This document shows positions 52,751 to 64,000 of a stretch of 64,000 nucleotides of DNA, piece after piece; position 1 is the stretch's first letter, and every line of letters begins with the position of its first letter. Source of the DNA: Cristatella mucedo (Eukaryota; Bryozoa; Phylactolaemata; Cristatellidae); assembly GCA_009760855.2 (NCBI GenBank), contig WPIO01000012.1:6631501-6695500 (forward strand). The letters run 5' to 3'. The notes beneath the pieces are model-generated. The model was not told the DNA's origin. It ran no database searches and saw only the letters and a program-made list of their open reading frames with translations. The position numbers and the translations under genes are program-made.

Positions 52751-52859
52751 AGACTTACTGAACGATGCACAGCCGGCTATTGCTTGTGTTAGGCCGGTGC
52801 TGCAAATTTGATAAACATTCATTTCTCTCAAGTTCTGCTGCACACAAGAAGAACATGTA

Positions 52860-53008
<149 letters not shown>

Positions 53009-53786
53009 CACAAATGATACCTACTCTAAACACCGTCGAGAGTCATGAGCTTAGGAGCACTGAGGTGATTCCAATATGGTATGATAGAAATGTGATTGTT
53101 ACTATTACAGTCCCTGAAGGCATAGCTTAAATAATTTTGAAGTGCCAAAGTGCAGTCACTGACAGCAGTGGGCAACGAGCACAGCTTATGCTGTTGGCCA
53201 TTATTGAGGGGACAGCACCACATTGGCAGTGCCAAGCCACAATGCACCCACATCGACGTCTAGCTGCTCCTAGTCAGTTTCCAGTGCACATCAAAGATGT
53301 GAAGGTCTTCCAATGAAACAGCCCTCAAAGCAGGCAGATGAGCTGACCTGCGAAGCCATTACGTACCGGGCAGAGTCAAATATAATATGAGAGAATTCAG
53401 TCAGTCACAGACAAATCGGTAAACAAGACCACCAGATCAATAAAAAGCCAGGGCCTCAGCCAACGTGTTAAGATGGGCTCGTTATGACTTAATGAACAGT
53501 AATCGATCGTCATCAGCTGCCTGACCAAAAAGGACGATGAATTGCCACAATCTGAAATGCCGGCAATTTTTAGCCATGGCAGCGCAGAAAGCTAGCGTGG
53601 ACATGGTGGCCAAGGGCGGCGTCAAGGCGCGGTGTGCTTGCTCTCCACACGGTCTTCATTGGCAGAAATCGAATCTCAGCTGACGAACTGAATCAGATCG
53701 GCCATGTAGCTACCGCTGACCCCAACAGCAGACGGGTGAGCAGCATATAGCCCTGATGTTAACGGTGACCGACAGAGTTGACACGA

Positions 53787-56700
53787 TCAGAAGATCCACG
53801 ACACTGGTACCCACGTGGGCAATGTACATGCATCCACCACAGCCTGCTCTAGGATTCTGATAGTGTCCTCAATGTCATTGTTGATGATCTTAAGATCAAA
53901 GTAGTGACCAAACATGCTTTCCAATTGGTCACTCTCCTTCACCAAGCGCTCCAGACTGCCATTCTAAAGAAAAATAAATCAAACTAAATTAATTCTACAA
54001 CATATCGACTGCAAACGACTTTTATTAACCATTGTCATATGTGTACAGCAAGGCAAGCGATCAAAGTTAAATATAAATTGAATTAAAATAATGCTGCAAC
54101 ATGTCGACTTACCACAGGCACTAAAATGGACGTAAGTACAACAAGGCAAGCAGCAAAGTTATAGTTAGTAATAAGTGGTGGCCTACTGCCCTAGAGGATC
54201 GTGTCAAAAGAAATAAGCAGATTGCCTAAAACTATGTCATGGTGCTATACCATCGAAGGCAAAGACTAGAACAAAGAGTCCATGCAAGAGCTATCTATCT
54301 GGAAAACAGTAATGTACCATCAGACGAAGCAGGTAAGATCATGACAAGTCATTATAGCAATGGCTGAGAAGTGTACTTACAGAGCCAGAGGCACCATAGA
54401 GCTAGTCATAAATACATTTGACAAATTCCCTTAGCCTTTATCCTGGGGTAAGGCACTCGCAATGCATGACAACAAAGGGCGTGGGTTTGAGCATGCTTCG
54501 GCAGGCATTGCTCGATCGTTGTTCGATGAAAGTGGGAAAGGTTGTAAGAGGGTCTTCAGTCGCTGTGTAAGTGAGGCTGTTCAATCAGCTGACCCATATT
54601 TTTTTACTTTACGGGGACTTTCGATCACTGGCCACACGTCTAAGGCATTCGGACGGAAAGGAGGAGCAGATTGCAATAGCCTTCGGAAATCCCAAACATC
54701 ACCCGGGCTGCATTTCTGAATTTTACATTGTACCTATGATTGATGCACTGCCAAGGTCACGACCATTGCATGTAGGCTCACGGATGAAGGGGAAATCATC
54801 GCGAGGGAGTAACAGCAAGTCCGAATGGGACGCTGCATGGCCGGGCTGGCCCAACAATTTTTTTCGAGCAAAAGGCAGTGCCGGAATGCCAACACAGCAA
54901 GAGTAGTGGCTTGGTCACGGATCTTGGGCTTTTGGCCAGTCACTGACGGCTCGGGTATTAAACAACACGTGCCTGTCAACTTGCTCGACATCCTGCAAGA
55001 TTGTATTATTACCTGGTCACGTTAAAAAAATACTATCTTATGTAACAGCCTCTTATGTATAGCGACAGAAAAGCCTTTACGGCTATCACCACCGCTTGCA
55101 GTGGCAAGAAAAGATAGCCCACACAGCAGGATTCGAACCCACGACCTCGGGACCATGGTCGTGAAAAGCAACCGCCTTACCCAGTGTGCCACAATGGCTC
55201 ACAGCGAAGCTCACTATACTCGGCAGGTCCAAGCTACTACTCGCTGTCAGACGAACAAAGACCAATTGAGACCGTGGCAGCCGACCTCAAAGGATCGTGT
55301 AGCAAACAATATGGTGGTACAAACGAACGCTTATCGCAGCATCGATTCAGTAGCGGGCCACGCACGGGTCAATGCAACACAAGAATTCTTGCTGCAGACA
55401 CAGTCAGAGCTAAATACGAAAGAAAGCTGCACAACTTTGCAGTGATTCAGCAACTAGCAGCCAGCACTGCTTACCTCTTCAAAAGCTACAGCAAACTCTT
55501 TTGTAAAAGCAAAGTGGCTAACCAAACTTTACATATGAGTAAGCACACGGATCCTGAAGCGGCTTACAAGGGACTTCACTCAAAAATGCTCGGTGGTCCA
55601 TAGCGTGAACGGGCTGCCCCATTTAATTGCACACTTGCACGGGTTTCCCTAGCTTTTCCATGCAGAAATTGAGCTACGGCAGGCATGCATATGCAAGGGC
55701 TCGCAGGTAGGCACGGGCAAACAAGCATGTGCAAACCACTCGTAGGACCACAGTGACACTCACACATTCTCATACAAAAGCAGACGTGAGCATACATTAA
55801 CAACAAATAGACCAGATGCTCAACAACAAGAACTATCAAGCAGGAAATGAACTCAAGTAAATAAATACACCCAAATAGTAAAATACAGTAAATACACCTC
55901 AGTTATCGCATGACAGCAGCAACAAAAAACGAGGGGCGAGCTTGCGCCACAGCAGGCCCTGTTAGCACGTGACATTCGTGCAATGCTGCACTCACCTCGA
56001 GCTGTGCAAGATTCGAAGGTGCCGCAATGAAAACCACGTACGGCGCGTACTCGCTGCACCTCAGTATCCGCAAGGCCTAAAATCAGCGCACGACGGGAGT
56101 GAATGATTAGAGCGCTGCCACCGAGGTGCAGAACATCGTGGGGGGGGCCAGAAGCAGTTCGGCAGTCGCCGAGCATACACCCCTCCTCAAAATAAGAGTG
56201 CAGCCGTAGGACGCTGCGACTAGGCGACAGAAAACGGGTGCAGCAACATTAAAAGAAAACGAAATGGCCTAGAGTGCAACCCTAAAGCAGTGGCTGCCGA
56301 GCAACTGCCACAATCGCCGCTGCTGCCTAGCAGACCTGCGGCTCTACGTCGAGTATAGCCACGCGGCCACTGGTGTTGATCTGCCGTATTGTCTCCAGCT
56401 TAGTGCCGTACATGGCATCGTCGTGTGTGCCGTACTCCAAGTACTCGTTTTTCGCTATGTCCTGCATCATCTTGTCATGGGAGACGAAGTGGTAGCTGGC
56501 CCCATCATGCTCTTCTTTCCGAGGTGCACGTGTCGTGTCTTGGCAATAAAGGGTAGAAGGAGTGACAGCCAATTGACAACTATGTGCAAGGCATGTAGAT
56601 AGCACGGAAGGAAGGTTTTAGCAGCAACGAGGCAGCACCGGGACACAGCATCAGGAGCAGAAAGTCTATTCCTAGTCTAAAAGGGCAGGTGAGCCTACTC

Positions 56701-59700
56701 ACAAGCCATGCCTCATCTAGGTCATTACGCCATGATTTTAGCATCGAACGCATGTGAGTAGAGAACCGTCGAGAGAAAGATGCATACGTGGGCAGAGAGG
56801 TCAAGGAGAGGGGGTAATAACTGTACAGCGAGCAGGACTGTCACTGCATGCGCACAGCATTACACAACCAGTCGATGCTCTTCACATGCCGGCAGTAAGC
56901 AACGCTGCACGTTGCCTAGCCAGACGTAAGAAGGGCCAGCAGACTCACTGACATACCCCTACCCGGCCATTGATAGCAGGATCGGCGACTAAAACAATTT
57001 GCGGTGCGCAATGGGGCATTAGGTTGAGCACTTTGCGCATGAAGCACACACGTCTGAAAGGACACGCCAGACGAGGCTTCATCTAATCAGCTGCAGCAGA
57101 ATCTCTGCAGCAGCTGGTGGGGGCGTTGCCATAACAGGTATGGGCATTGCTTCAAGCTGTGGGGCTCCGTTCAGCAGTTCTGTGAGTCGATTCAGAAAAC
57201 CACAAGCAGCAGGAAGCGTGGCATGTAGCGCAAACGACCGAAGCCGCTAGACCGAAGCCACGGGGACCACGCTAACGTGGCAGGGGAAGAAAGTGATAGT
57301 TTGCACAGCAATTCACCGCAGCAAATGCATCGACGACCCACCATTCGTTCAAGTGGATGAATAGTCTGCATGCTGAACAGAACTAGAAACTCTGGCCGAG
57401 CTCCACTAAGACGCCTGCCTCAGAGCAGTGAGGAATGAATGCAAGCGTCAGAGCACATGAGCAAGCTGGCTACCTATGATACAGGCCCTCGCGCATGATG
57501 TACTGCACAGTGCACGTGAAAATCGATGGCCTCGCACTCACGGCACGCGCCAAGCAAGCTCCCTATCGGGCACAAAGCAGCACACCAGCAGGAAGTGACA
57601 GCGCAGCCGTGCAGTGCTTACGTGGTATAGGGTAAGCGTACTTCTCGGGATGCAGAGAGATCAAACTGTTCTTAATATGCCTGCGCCCAACGCCGTGAGC
57701 ACCTGAAAGGCAGCACAAGGTGCTGACATGAGACTGGAAATGTGAATGCACTGCATGGCCTCCTCCGATCCCACTCGGTTCGCTCGCTGTGTCGAGCTCC
57801 CTCACTGGCACAAGCAGGCTGCGCCAGGCAGCACCAAAGAAGCAAGCCAAGTGGTACGATGAATGCAAAAGTTGCCAGCGTCTGTCCCTCATCCTTTACT
57901 ATCCCTCGGACTTTGTACAAACTAGCTTCGATGTATGCCCCTGACCGAGTGCACCTTATCAGACACAAATTCGGTGCCCCTGGAAAGTTATCCACTGAAT
58001 GCATCAGCACAGACACATGCATAGAAGGATTCCTAACAAATATCACTGCCATGCCCTCAAGCAATGTCCCAGTCACTCAAGTTGAACCGGTAGGCCAATA
58101 AAAACAGCCACTGACTAACCGGAAACTATCAAGCAAGCAACATATTTGTCGGTTGTCTTAAGCGGTGCCTTAATATAAAATCTGCAACCAAATTTGCAAC
58201 TACTGGACTTCGGTATTTTGGGAGTAAAAATTGGTGAAATTTTGGTCTCGGCATGTCTCTTGATTTGTACACAACCTGTTGGTTCAAATAACTACATCGC
58301 ATGTGCATTGCCTGTGCGTGGCAGCCTTTCACACCTACAAAGCAGCAGAGCTCCCCAGCTAGAATGCGAGTATCTACTTACACACAACCCATTCTTACGC
58401 AGCGACAACTACTCTCCAACTGCCGACTATGGCACATCTTTTTCAGCGGTCCTGAACTGCTACTTCTATGCTACTCACTACCTCAACTGCTCTCCTGACT
58501 CTGCTATGCTTCCCACTTTCTCTTTGTTGCGTGAGACGAAGTCTGTTGGCTACCAAATGCGTACCGAAAGCCGCTTAGGCTGTGAGTGCGCTATACAAAA
58601 CTCTCCTGCGTAACACCCACGTGGTCTTTATGACTTTGTGGAGTTACTGACGGAGATACATTACATTAGATACATCAAGGGACACATCGCGGACATAGAA
58701 CACAGACCGAAAAAATCAGATAAACCTGTCAAGCATAAACTAGAGCATAACAACTCGAGAGGACCGAGTGCAGTGTCATGCCCTACTTCGTGATACAATC
58801 TTAATATATACTGCTAAAATTGTAAGCATCCTAACTTTGCCCGGTCAATTCTTGTTCTTAGGCTGTAGCCATGATGGGTGTCACCTCATCAGTTGACAAT
58901 GGCTGCCGGACTCCCAAGCTGCTGCTCTAGTACAGTGAACTCACAACTGTCAGACATCACCAGCGCAGGCCTGTGCCTAAAGCTGATATGCTGAAGCCAG
59001 CTGACCAGAGGAAGCAAGCTGCCACCTTTCGACCTGACAACACTTCTTGGCTCACATCATTATGAAATCGCCAATTAATGAGGTTCCTGTATCTGCAATA
59101 GCTAGCCTCTTACCCGCCTCCACTTCATGATGGTGGCTGAATAAATAGCTGTTTAAATGCATAATGTATACCGATGACTTGGTTCTCAATAAATCATGTG
59201 ACAAACTTTATTTTTTCAGCTCTCGGCACTTCATCGACCTAATAGGGCACACTGCACTGGTAAATCTCCGAGAGGTCAACAATACCACCATAGTCACTCA
59301 ACAAATAGTGCTGACTATACTGAGTAAAAGTGAACCAAGTCATGCTGTGGTGCAGCCTGCTATGCAGTTAATCGAGATACCACACTTGTACATGCAGGGT
59401 TCTATGAGCCTTAACAAGCGAGCACAGGCATTGAAATCGTTCTATTGCACGTTCAAAGACCAATCTCGCTGAGCCCTTAGTGCACCGAAAAGCACCGTGT
59501 GTCATGCGACAATACTTACCGAGAAGGACCACAGTCTTACGCCTGAACGACGGCAGGTGGACGACTTCCTCGTACGTCACAACGTCTAGCTGATCAAAAA
59601 CAGCATTGTGCTTGGCCAGGTATTTATCACGGTACCCATGGCTACTGCCACCTAGAGTGCCCTGCTGCTGCTTCTTCTTCTTGCTCCACCAGTGTGTGCT

Positions 59701-60158
59701 CCCTGCAACCAACCATGCGATGGCACTACCAGTGCACGCAGGCAAGAGGCAGCGCAGGGAACAGCTGCACAACAAATGCAGGCTGCAAACGATCGATGTG
59801 TCATCACGGACGTCCAGCATGAGATGGACCCGTGAGCGTGCAGCTGGCTCGTAACTCACGGGCAGCTTTTCAGAGGCACAAAGCTGGTAATACCAGGGCA
59901 TCAACCGAAGCAAGTTATAGCTAAAAGGGCTAACCTTACAAAATGCCTTAAAGTAGTTGCTGAAAATGTAAACGAGAATGGTGGTGACAAAATTTAGGTG
60001 ACGAGTGCTACACATCCACACACTAATACAAGTTAATGCATGCGCATGCACACAAAGACACACACCGACACACACACACACACCGACACACACACACACA
60101 CCGACATACACACACACAGACGCGCGCGCATGCACGCACACACACGCACGCACGCACA

Positions 60159-60217
<59 letters not shown>

Positions 60218-60654
60218 ATGCACACTCGCTCGTTTGTGCACACACCTATGAACATGCATGCACGTACACAGACCCTTGTGCCACAAATAAAGCACAAACT
60301 TACACAACGAGCACACACAGAAACTCGTAGATACACTTTCACAACCATGCACATGCACCCGTTCGATTGTGTGCATACTGAGGTGCACTGCCACTCACCA
60401 AATACCTCATGCAGACATGTTGCATTGTCTGACGGCACAAATGCAGGCATGCCAGGCAGGCAGTGCGGCCTACCGTGCTCACGCTTAGCCTGCTCAATAG
60501 CTGCGCACATGATCCTCATCTCCTGCATCTTGGGCGATGGTATCAGTCCGGCTTGGCTGGCTTCGCGGTTGCTACTAATTGGCGTGGCCAGCGACCAGTA
60601 GCTGCTACTCCACAGGCGACCTTGCCACCAGTCTGGGTCGTCTTTGCTGATGAC
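53787..60654 (-). CDS. CASK: CASK, 3' part: SH3 end, HOOK and guanylate-kinase domain (6 exons)
   Basis: Minus-strand exons 60654-60474, 59702-59520, 57702-57622, 56538-56336, 56076-55996, 53963-53787 (stop TGA 53789-53787). All introns are GT-AG and all junctions stay in frame; 301 residues. Order: SH3 end ('[13 protein letters not shown]', '[13 protein letters not shown]'), HOOK ('WWSKKKK', '[17 protein letters not shown]'), then the GK domain ('[14 protein letters not shown]', '[16 protein letters not shown]', '[14 protein letters not shown]', '[18 protein letters not shown]', '[14 protein letters not shown]', '[13 protein letters not shown]') and the terminal 'WVPVSWIF'. CASK is a membrane-associated scaffold (MAGUK) that organises synaptic and epithelial junctions; its GK domain is known as a protein-binding module without kinase activity. 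Relative to other CASK proteins as I recall them, the HOOK has extra Gln/Gly/Ser-rich residues ([12 protein letters not shown]) and the SH3 tail an extra Ser-rich loop. The N-terminal kinase-like, L27, PDZ and first SH3 exons must lie beyond 64000. Confidence 0.95.
54425..54510 (+). mobile_element. tRNA-like SINE trace in a CASK intron
   Basis: GGGGTAAGGCACTCG (A-box-like) and GCGTGGGTTTGAGC (B-box-like), about 45 bp apart. No tail is recognised. Confidence 0.35.
55038..55205 (-). mobile_element. SINE-2 copy in a CASK intron
   Basis: Minus strand: GAGCCATTGTGGCACACTGG start, GGTAAGGCGG (A box), GTGGGTTCGAATCC (B box), 'CACTGCAAGCGGTGGTGATAGC' region, and the tail CTATACATAAGAGGCTGTT. Among the best preserved of the family. 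Confidence 0.82.
55206..55990. other. CASK intron sequence
   Basis: Open frames on the plus strand (to 55603) continue out of the SINE and show no domain. No exon of another gene was seen. Confidence 0.35.
58380..58680 (+). mobile_element. LINE-B 3' end in a CASK intron
   Basis: ORF2 end (ACGCAGCGACAACTACTCTC, '[19 protein letters not shown]') and 3' UTR (TGTTGGCTACCAAATGCGTA) ending GTTACTGACGGAGATACATT. It shows the 3' terminus (TACATTACATTA) better than the other copies. Confidence 0.78.
60055..60215. repeat. Compound (CA)n microsatellite in a CASK intron
   Basis: Interrupted ACACCGAC, ACGCACGC and pure CA segments. The long Cys-Val and His-Thr frames here come from the repeat. Confidence 0.95.
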
Positions 60655-60838
60655 CTGAGTGAAGGCAGGCAAAACAGGCTTCAGCAAACAAGAGATTGCT
60701 GTTGGATGCAACACCGCAGCAAAGCTTCACTATAATTTCGATAACTTCCTCATTTACAAATGTTCACCAAAAAAGTATTCACTTCTTTTGCTGGCTGGCT
60801 TTGGCCACAGCATGTGGGTCAAAACCATCCAGGAACCT

Positions 60839-60844
<6 letters not shown>

Positions 60845-60869
<25 letters not shown>

Positions 60870-60897
60870 TCACTTGATAAAGCGCCCTCAGAGAACT

Positions 60898-60964
<67 letters not shown>

Positions 60965-61685
60965 GGCACTTTACATTTGCTGTAAAGTGAAATGCAATTG
61001 AATGGTAAGTAAAATCATGCTTGAAAAACAAACAAAATGAATAATATGGTTAGGGGTGACATGCACAGGGTCAGCATGCAAATGTGGTTAGTGGCAGCAT
61101 GCAGTGTCAGCACGCATAAGCACATCAAGGACGGATCACAGGGACCCACTAAATGCTGTCCTAAATAGGTGTGTGTTTTAGGTTCCTTTTAAATGTGGTC
61201 AGGTCAGGGGATGTTCTGATGCAGATCGGGAGGGAGTTCCAGGCTTTGGGAGCATATGAACTAAATGCACGGTCTCCAAAGGATTTAAGGTTTGTATGAG
61301 GTATTTCTAGACTGTTGGATTCCGAGAAGCGGGTGGTACGATGCTTGGCCTGATGGGGTAGTATATCTGAAAGATAGGCTAGAGCCATAGAATGAAGGGA
61401 CCTAAAAGTGAGCGACAAAACCTTGAAGTCAATCCGTTGCTTGACTGGTAGCCAGTGCAGGTCGGCGAGAAGTGGAGTAATGTGGCAACTGCGACGCTTA
61501 CGACAGACAAGCCTAGCTGCAGAGTTTTGCACAGGCTGCAATCGCCTGATCACACATGCTGGTAGGCCAGTAAGCAGTGAGTTGCAGAAGTCGAGATGGG
61601 ATGTCACGAATGCATGGACCAACTTAGATGTGGTATCTTTATCTAAACAAGCCCGAATTTTAGCAATGTTATGAAGCTGAAAATA
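60845..61685 (-). mobile_element. LINE-A copy with internal (TC)n expansion
   Basis: An (AAT)n tail (60843-60869), then the hairpin whose CTCTCTCT strand is expanded to about 64 bp (60900-60963), the 3' UTR, and on the minus strand a 153-codon frame with 'SRLDFCNSLLTGLPACV'-like sequence ('TSHLDFCNSLLTGLP'), 'ADLHWLPVKQRIDFK' and 'APKAWNSLPICIR'. Truncated at the 5' side at 'FQLHNIAKIRACLDK'. Just upstream of the first CASK exon in this window. Confidence 0.9.
60900..60963. repeat. (TC)n tract inside LINE-A hairpin
   Basis: About 32 TC units where other LINE-A copies have AATCTCTCTCTAGGCG. Confidence 0.97.
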
Positions 61686-61689
61686 GTTG

Positions 61690-62095
61690 AAAGCTTAATG
61701 TTCTTATCTTCAGCAGTGCAACACACAAAGCAGCATGCAGCCGTCGGCACTTGCAGCAAGTTTTGGACACGGCACCAGATCGGTATATGCTGCTGCACCG
61801 AAGCAGTGGAGATTTCTTCTTATTTGCACAGTTCCTATGATGTTCTCTTCTGCCAAGTCCGGTTTTCACCACTACGGCCCTCAGCATCGTCTGGTGCTAG
61901 TGAAACTCCTGCCCTGATGATGGGCTAGTTGCACGGCTTACACAAGCATCCTGTGACTGCAAGGCAGGCATCCAACTCCTGCTCAGAACTTGCAACGCGC
62001 TTACACATTATGTCACACTCACTAGCTGAGAACAGCCACATCTGAAACTTAAGTATGAAGAAACATGTCAACTAAAGTTGCCAACGACCATCAGC
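61690..62095. other. Unassigned DNA (CASK locus, upstream intron)
   Basis: No exon or element recognised. Confidence 0.35.
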
Positions 62096-62099
62096 TAAC

Positions 62100-63178
<1,079 letters not shown>

Positions 63179-63179
63179 T

Positions 63180-63730
63180 AAGATGGTGCTAAACTCGTAG
63201 CTAGGCTTGATCTATCGTGAACATCGGACATGCAGCATTACACTACTTCTCACCGACTTGCACTGGTTCTCCATCAAGCAGCACAACGACAACGGTCGAT
63301 CCTGTCACTCCCTTTTACATCCCTCCATTCTCTCACAACGGTTCAATTATCTGATGTACACGTACTTACTCCCTAGGCTTTCGCTAATAATACCAGCTCC
63401 TCTAACCACTGGTGTTTGAGCTGTGCCAAAAACCAACTTCAAATCCTTTGAAGACCATACCTTCCGTTGCTATGCACTCAAAAGCCCAAAATCGCTACCG
63501 ACTGATATCACGACATTGCCTGACTAAACGACATTTTAAACGAAGCTACAAAAAACATACGTTATTCACAGCCTTTGCTCAGTCTTCGTGAATTTTCATT
63601 TTTATGTGCCTATGCATACCGCAATTGTGCATCACCAATCAGTCGCTATGCTTCTTTTCATGCTCTGTACGTAAAGTCCCTAAAAGGAGATTTAGTTCTC
63701 TAAAAGTGCCATACTAAAAATACTGTAATT
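63180..63730 (+). mobile_element. LINE-A 3' end, decayed
   Basis: Begins GGTGCTAAACTCGTAGCTAG (compare GGTGCAAAACTCTGCAGCTAG), 'ITLLLTDLHWFSIKQ', then the 3' UTR and a mutated hairpin (AAAAGGAGATTTAGTTCTCT at about 63678-63697). Confidence 0.8.
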
Positions 63731-64000
63731 ATTATAGACCAACAGAAAGTAGTAGCAAAGCAGTGAGCACGGGGAGGGGGATAACTCGCTTAGCTCGGTA
63801 GTCAGACCAACTGCCCTCTAATACTGGTGGAGATGAACAAACATCAAAGACGAACGTGAAAAACCTAAAATACCTAGCAATTCACCAGTAGCCATGTTTA
63901 CCAAGCATACTAAACAGGCATAAGAGCTTACTTCCATGGCAACAGGTTCAGCTGCCTTGTTAGAAGTCAGGCTTGAAAGGCCGGTCCAGTCAGCATATAT
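63731..64000. other. Unassigned DNA at window end
   Basis: No CASK exon could be confirmed. A short minus-strand open stretch before a GTAAGC at about 63937 does not resemble CASK. Confidence 0.3.

Noticed and set aside
63920-64000. Minus-strand stretch 'DWTGLSSLTSNKAAEPVAME' before GTAAGC as a further CASK exon.
   Set aside because: It shows no similarity to CASK; the exon expected upstream of VISKDD (RAQFEYDP-type SH3 start) is absent, and order would be wrong.

Overview
The window is nuclear DNA of a multicellular animal, most likely a bilaterian invertebrate. It has GT-AG spliced genes, an unmistakable CASK orthologue, many non-LTR retrotransposon copies, tRNA-derived SINEs and very long microsatellites. 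I cannot fix the phylum. There is no operon, rRNA or CRISPR structure, and most long open frames are shadows of repeats.

Three host genes can be read. Two are secreted, cysteine-rich, EGF-like paralogues on the + strand: gene 1 (3523-5115, compact, 238 residues) and gene 2 (32492-38059, repeat-swollen introns, 262 residues). Both have five exons with the same intron phases (1,0,2,1) and exon 4 of identical length (197 nt). Gene 2 ends in a complete EGF domain, whereas gene 1 stops after the fourth cysteine of that domain. The third gene is the 3' half of CASK on the - strand (six exons, 60654 down to 53787). It covers the end of SH3, the HOOK linker and the whole guanylate-kinase domain; upstream exons lie beyond 64000.

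The rest is dominated by two LINE families. LINE-A (L2/CR1-like reverse transcriptase, (ATT)n tail, conserved 3' hairpin) is present in about 20 truncated or decayed copies. LINE-B (APE endonuclease plus RT, a different 3' end) has one nearly complete ORF2 at 22.76-18.35 kb, split by a LINE-A insertion. SINE-1 is a tRNA head joined directly to the LINE-A hairpin, so it probably uses LINE-A's machinery. SINE-2 has a different tail. A tRNA-Lys(CTT) sequence is fused to a LINE-A 3' end at 26.7 kb.

The most unusual structures are: (i) a diverged tandem array at 15.35-17.95 kb with roughly 170-190 bp units, each carrying a block of ATTGC-type boxes in 10-bp register, partly inverted; (ii) a small element with TGTAGTTTG inverted ends and 5-bp target duplications in two copies (41.7 and 49.3 kb), one of which contains flanking DNA and the target duplication of the other; (iii) an 860-bp (CA)n tract, a (GCC)39 tract in an intron of gene 2, and a (TC)n tract that has grown inside a LINE-A hairpin.

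Layout: 0-3 kb old repeats; 3.4-5.2 gene 1; 5.8-15 LINE/SINE debris; 15.3-18 array; 18.3-22.8 LINE-B with nested LINE-A; 23.4-24.7 GC-rich; 25-32 LINE debris; 32.4-38.5 gene 2; 39-52 LINE debris and the TIR element; 53.7-60.7 CASK; 60.8-64 LINE ends and (CA)n inside the CASK locus.
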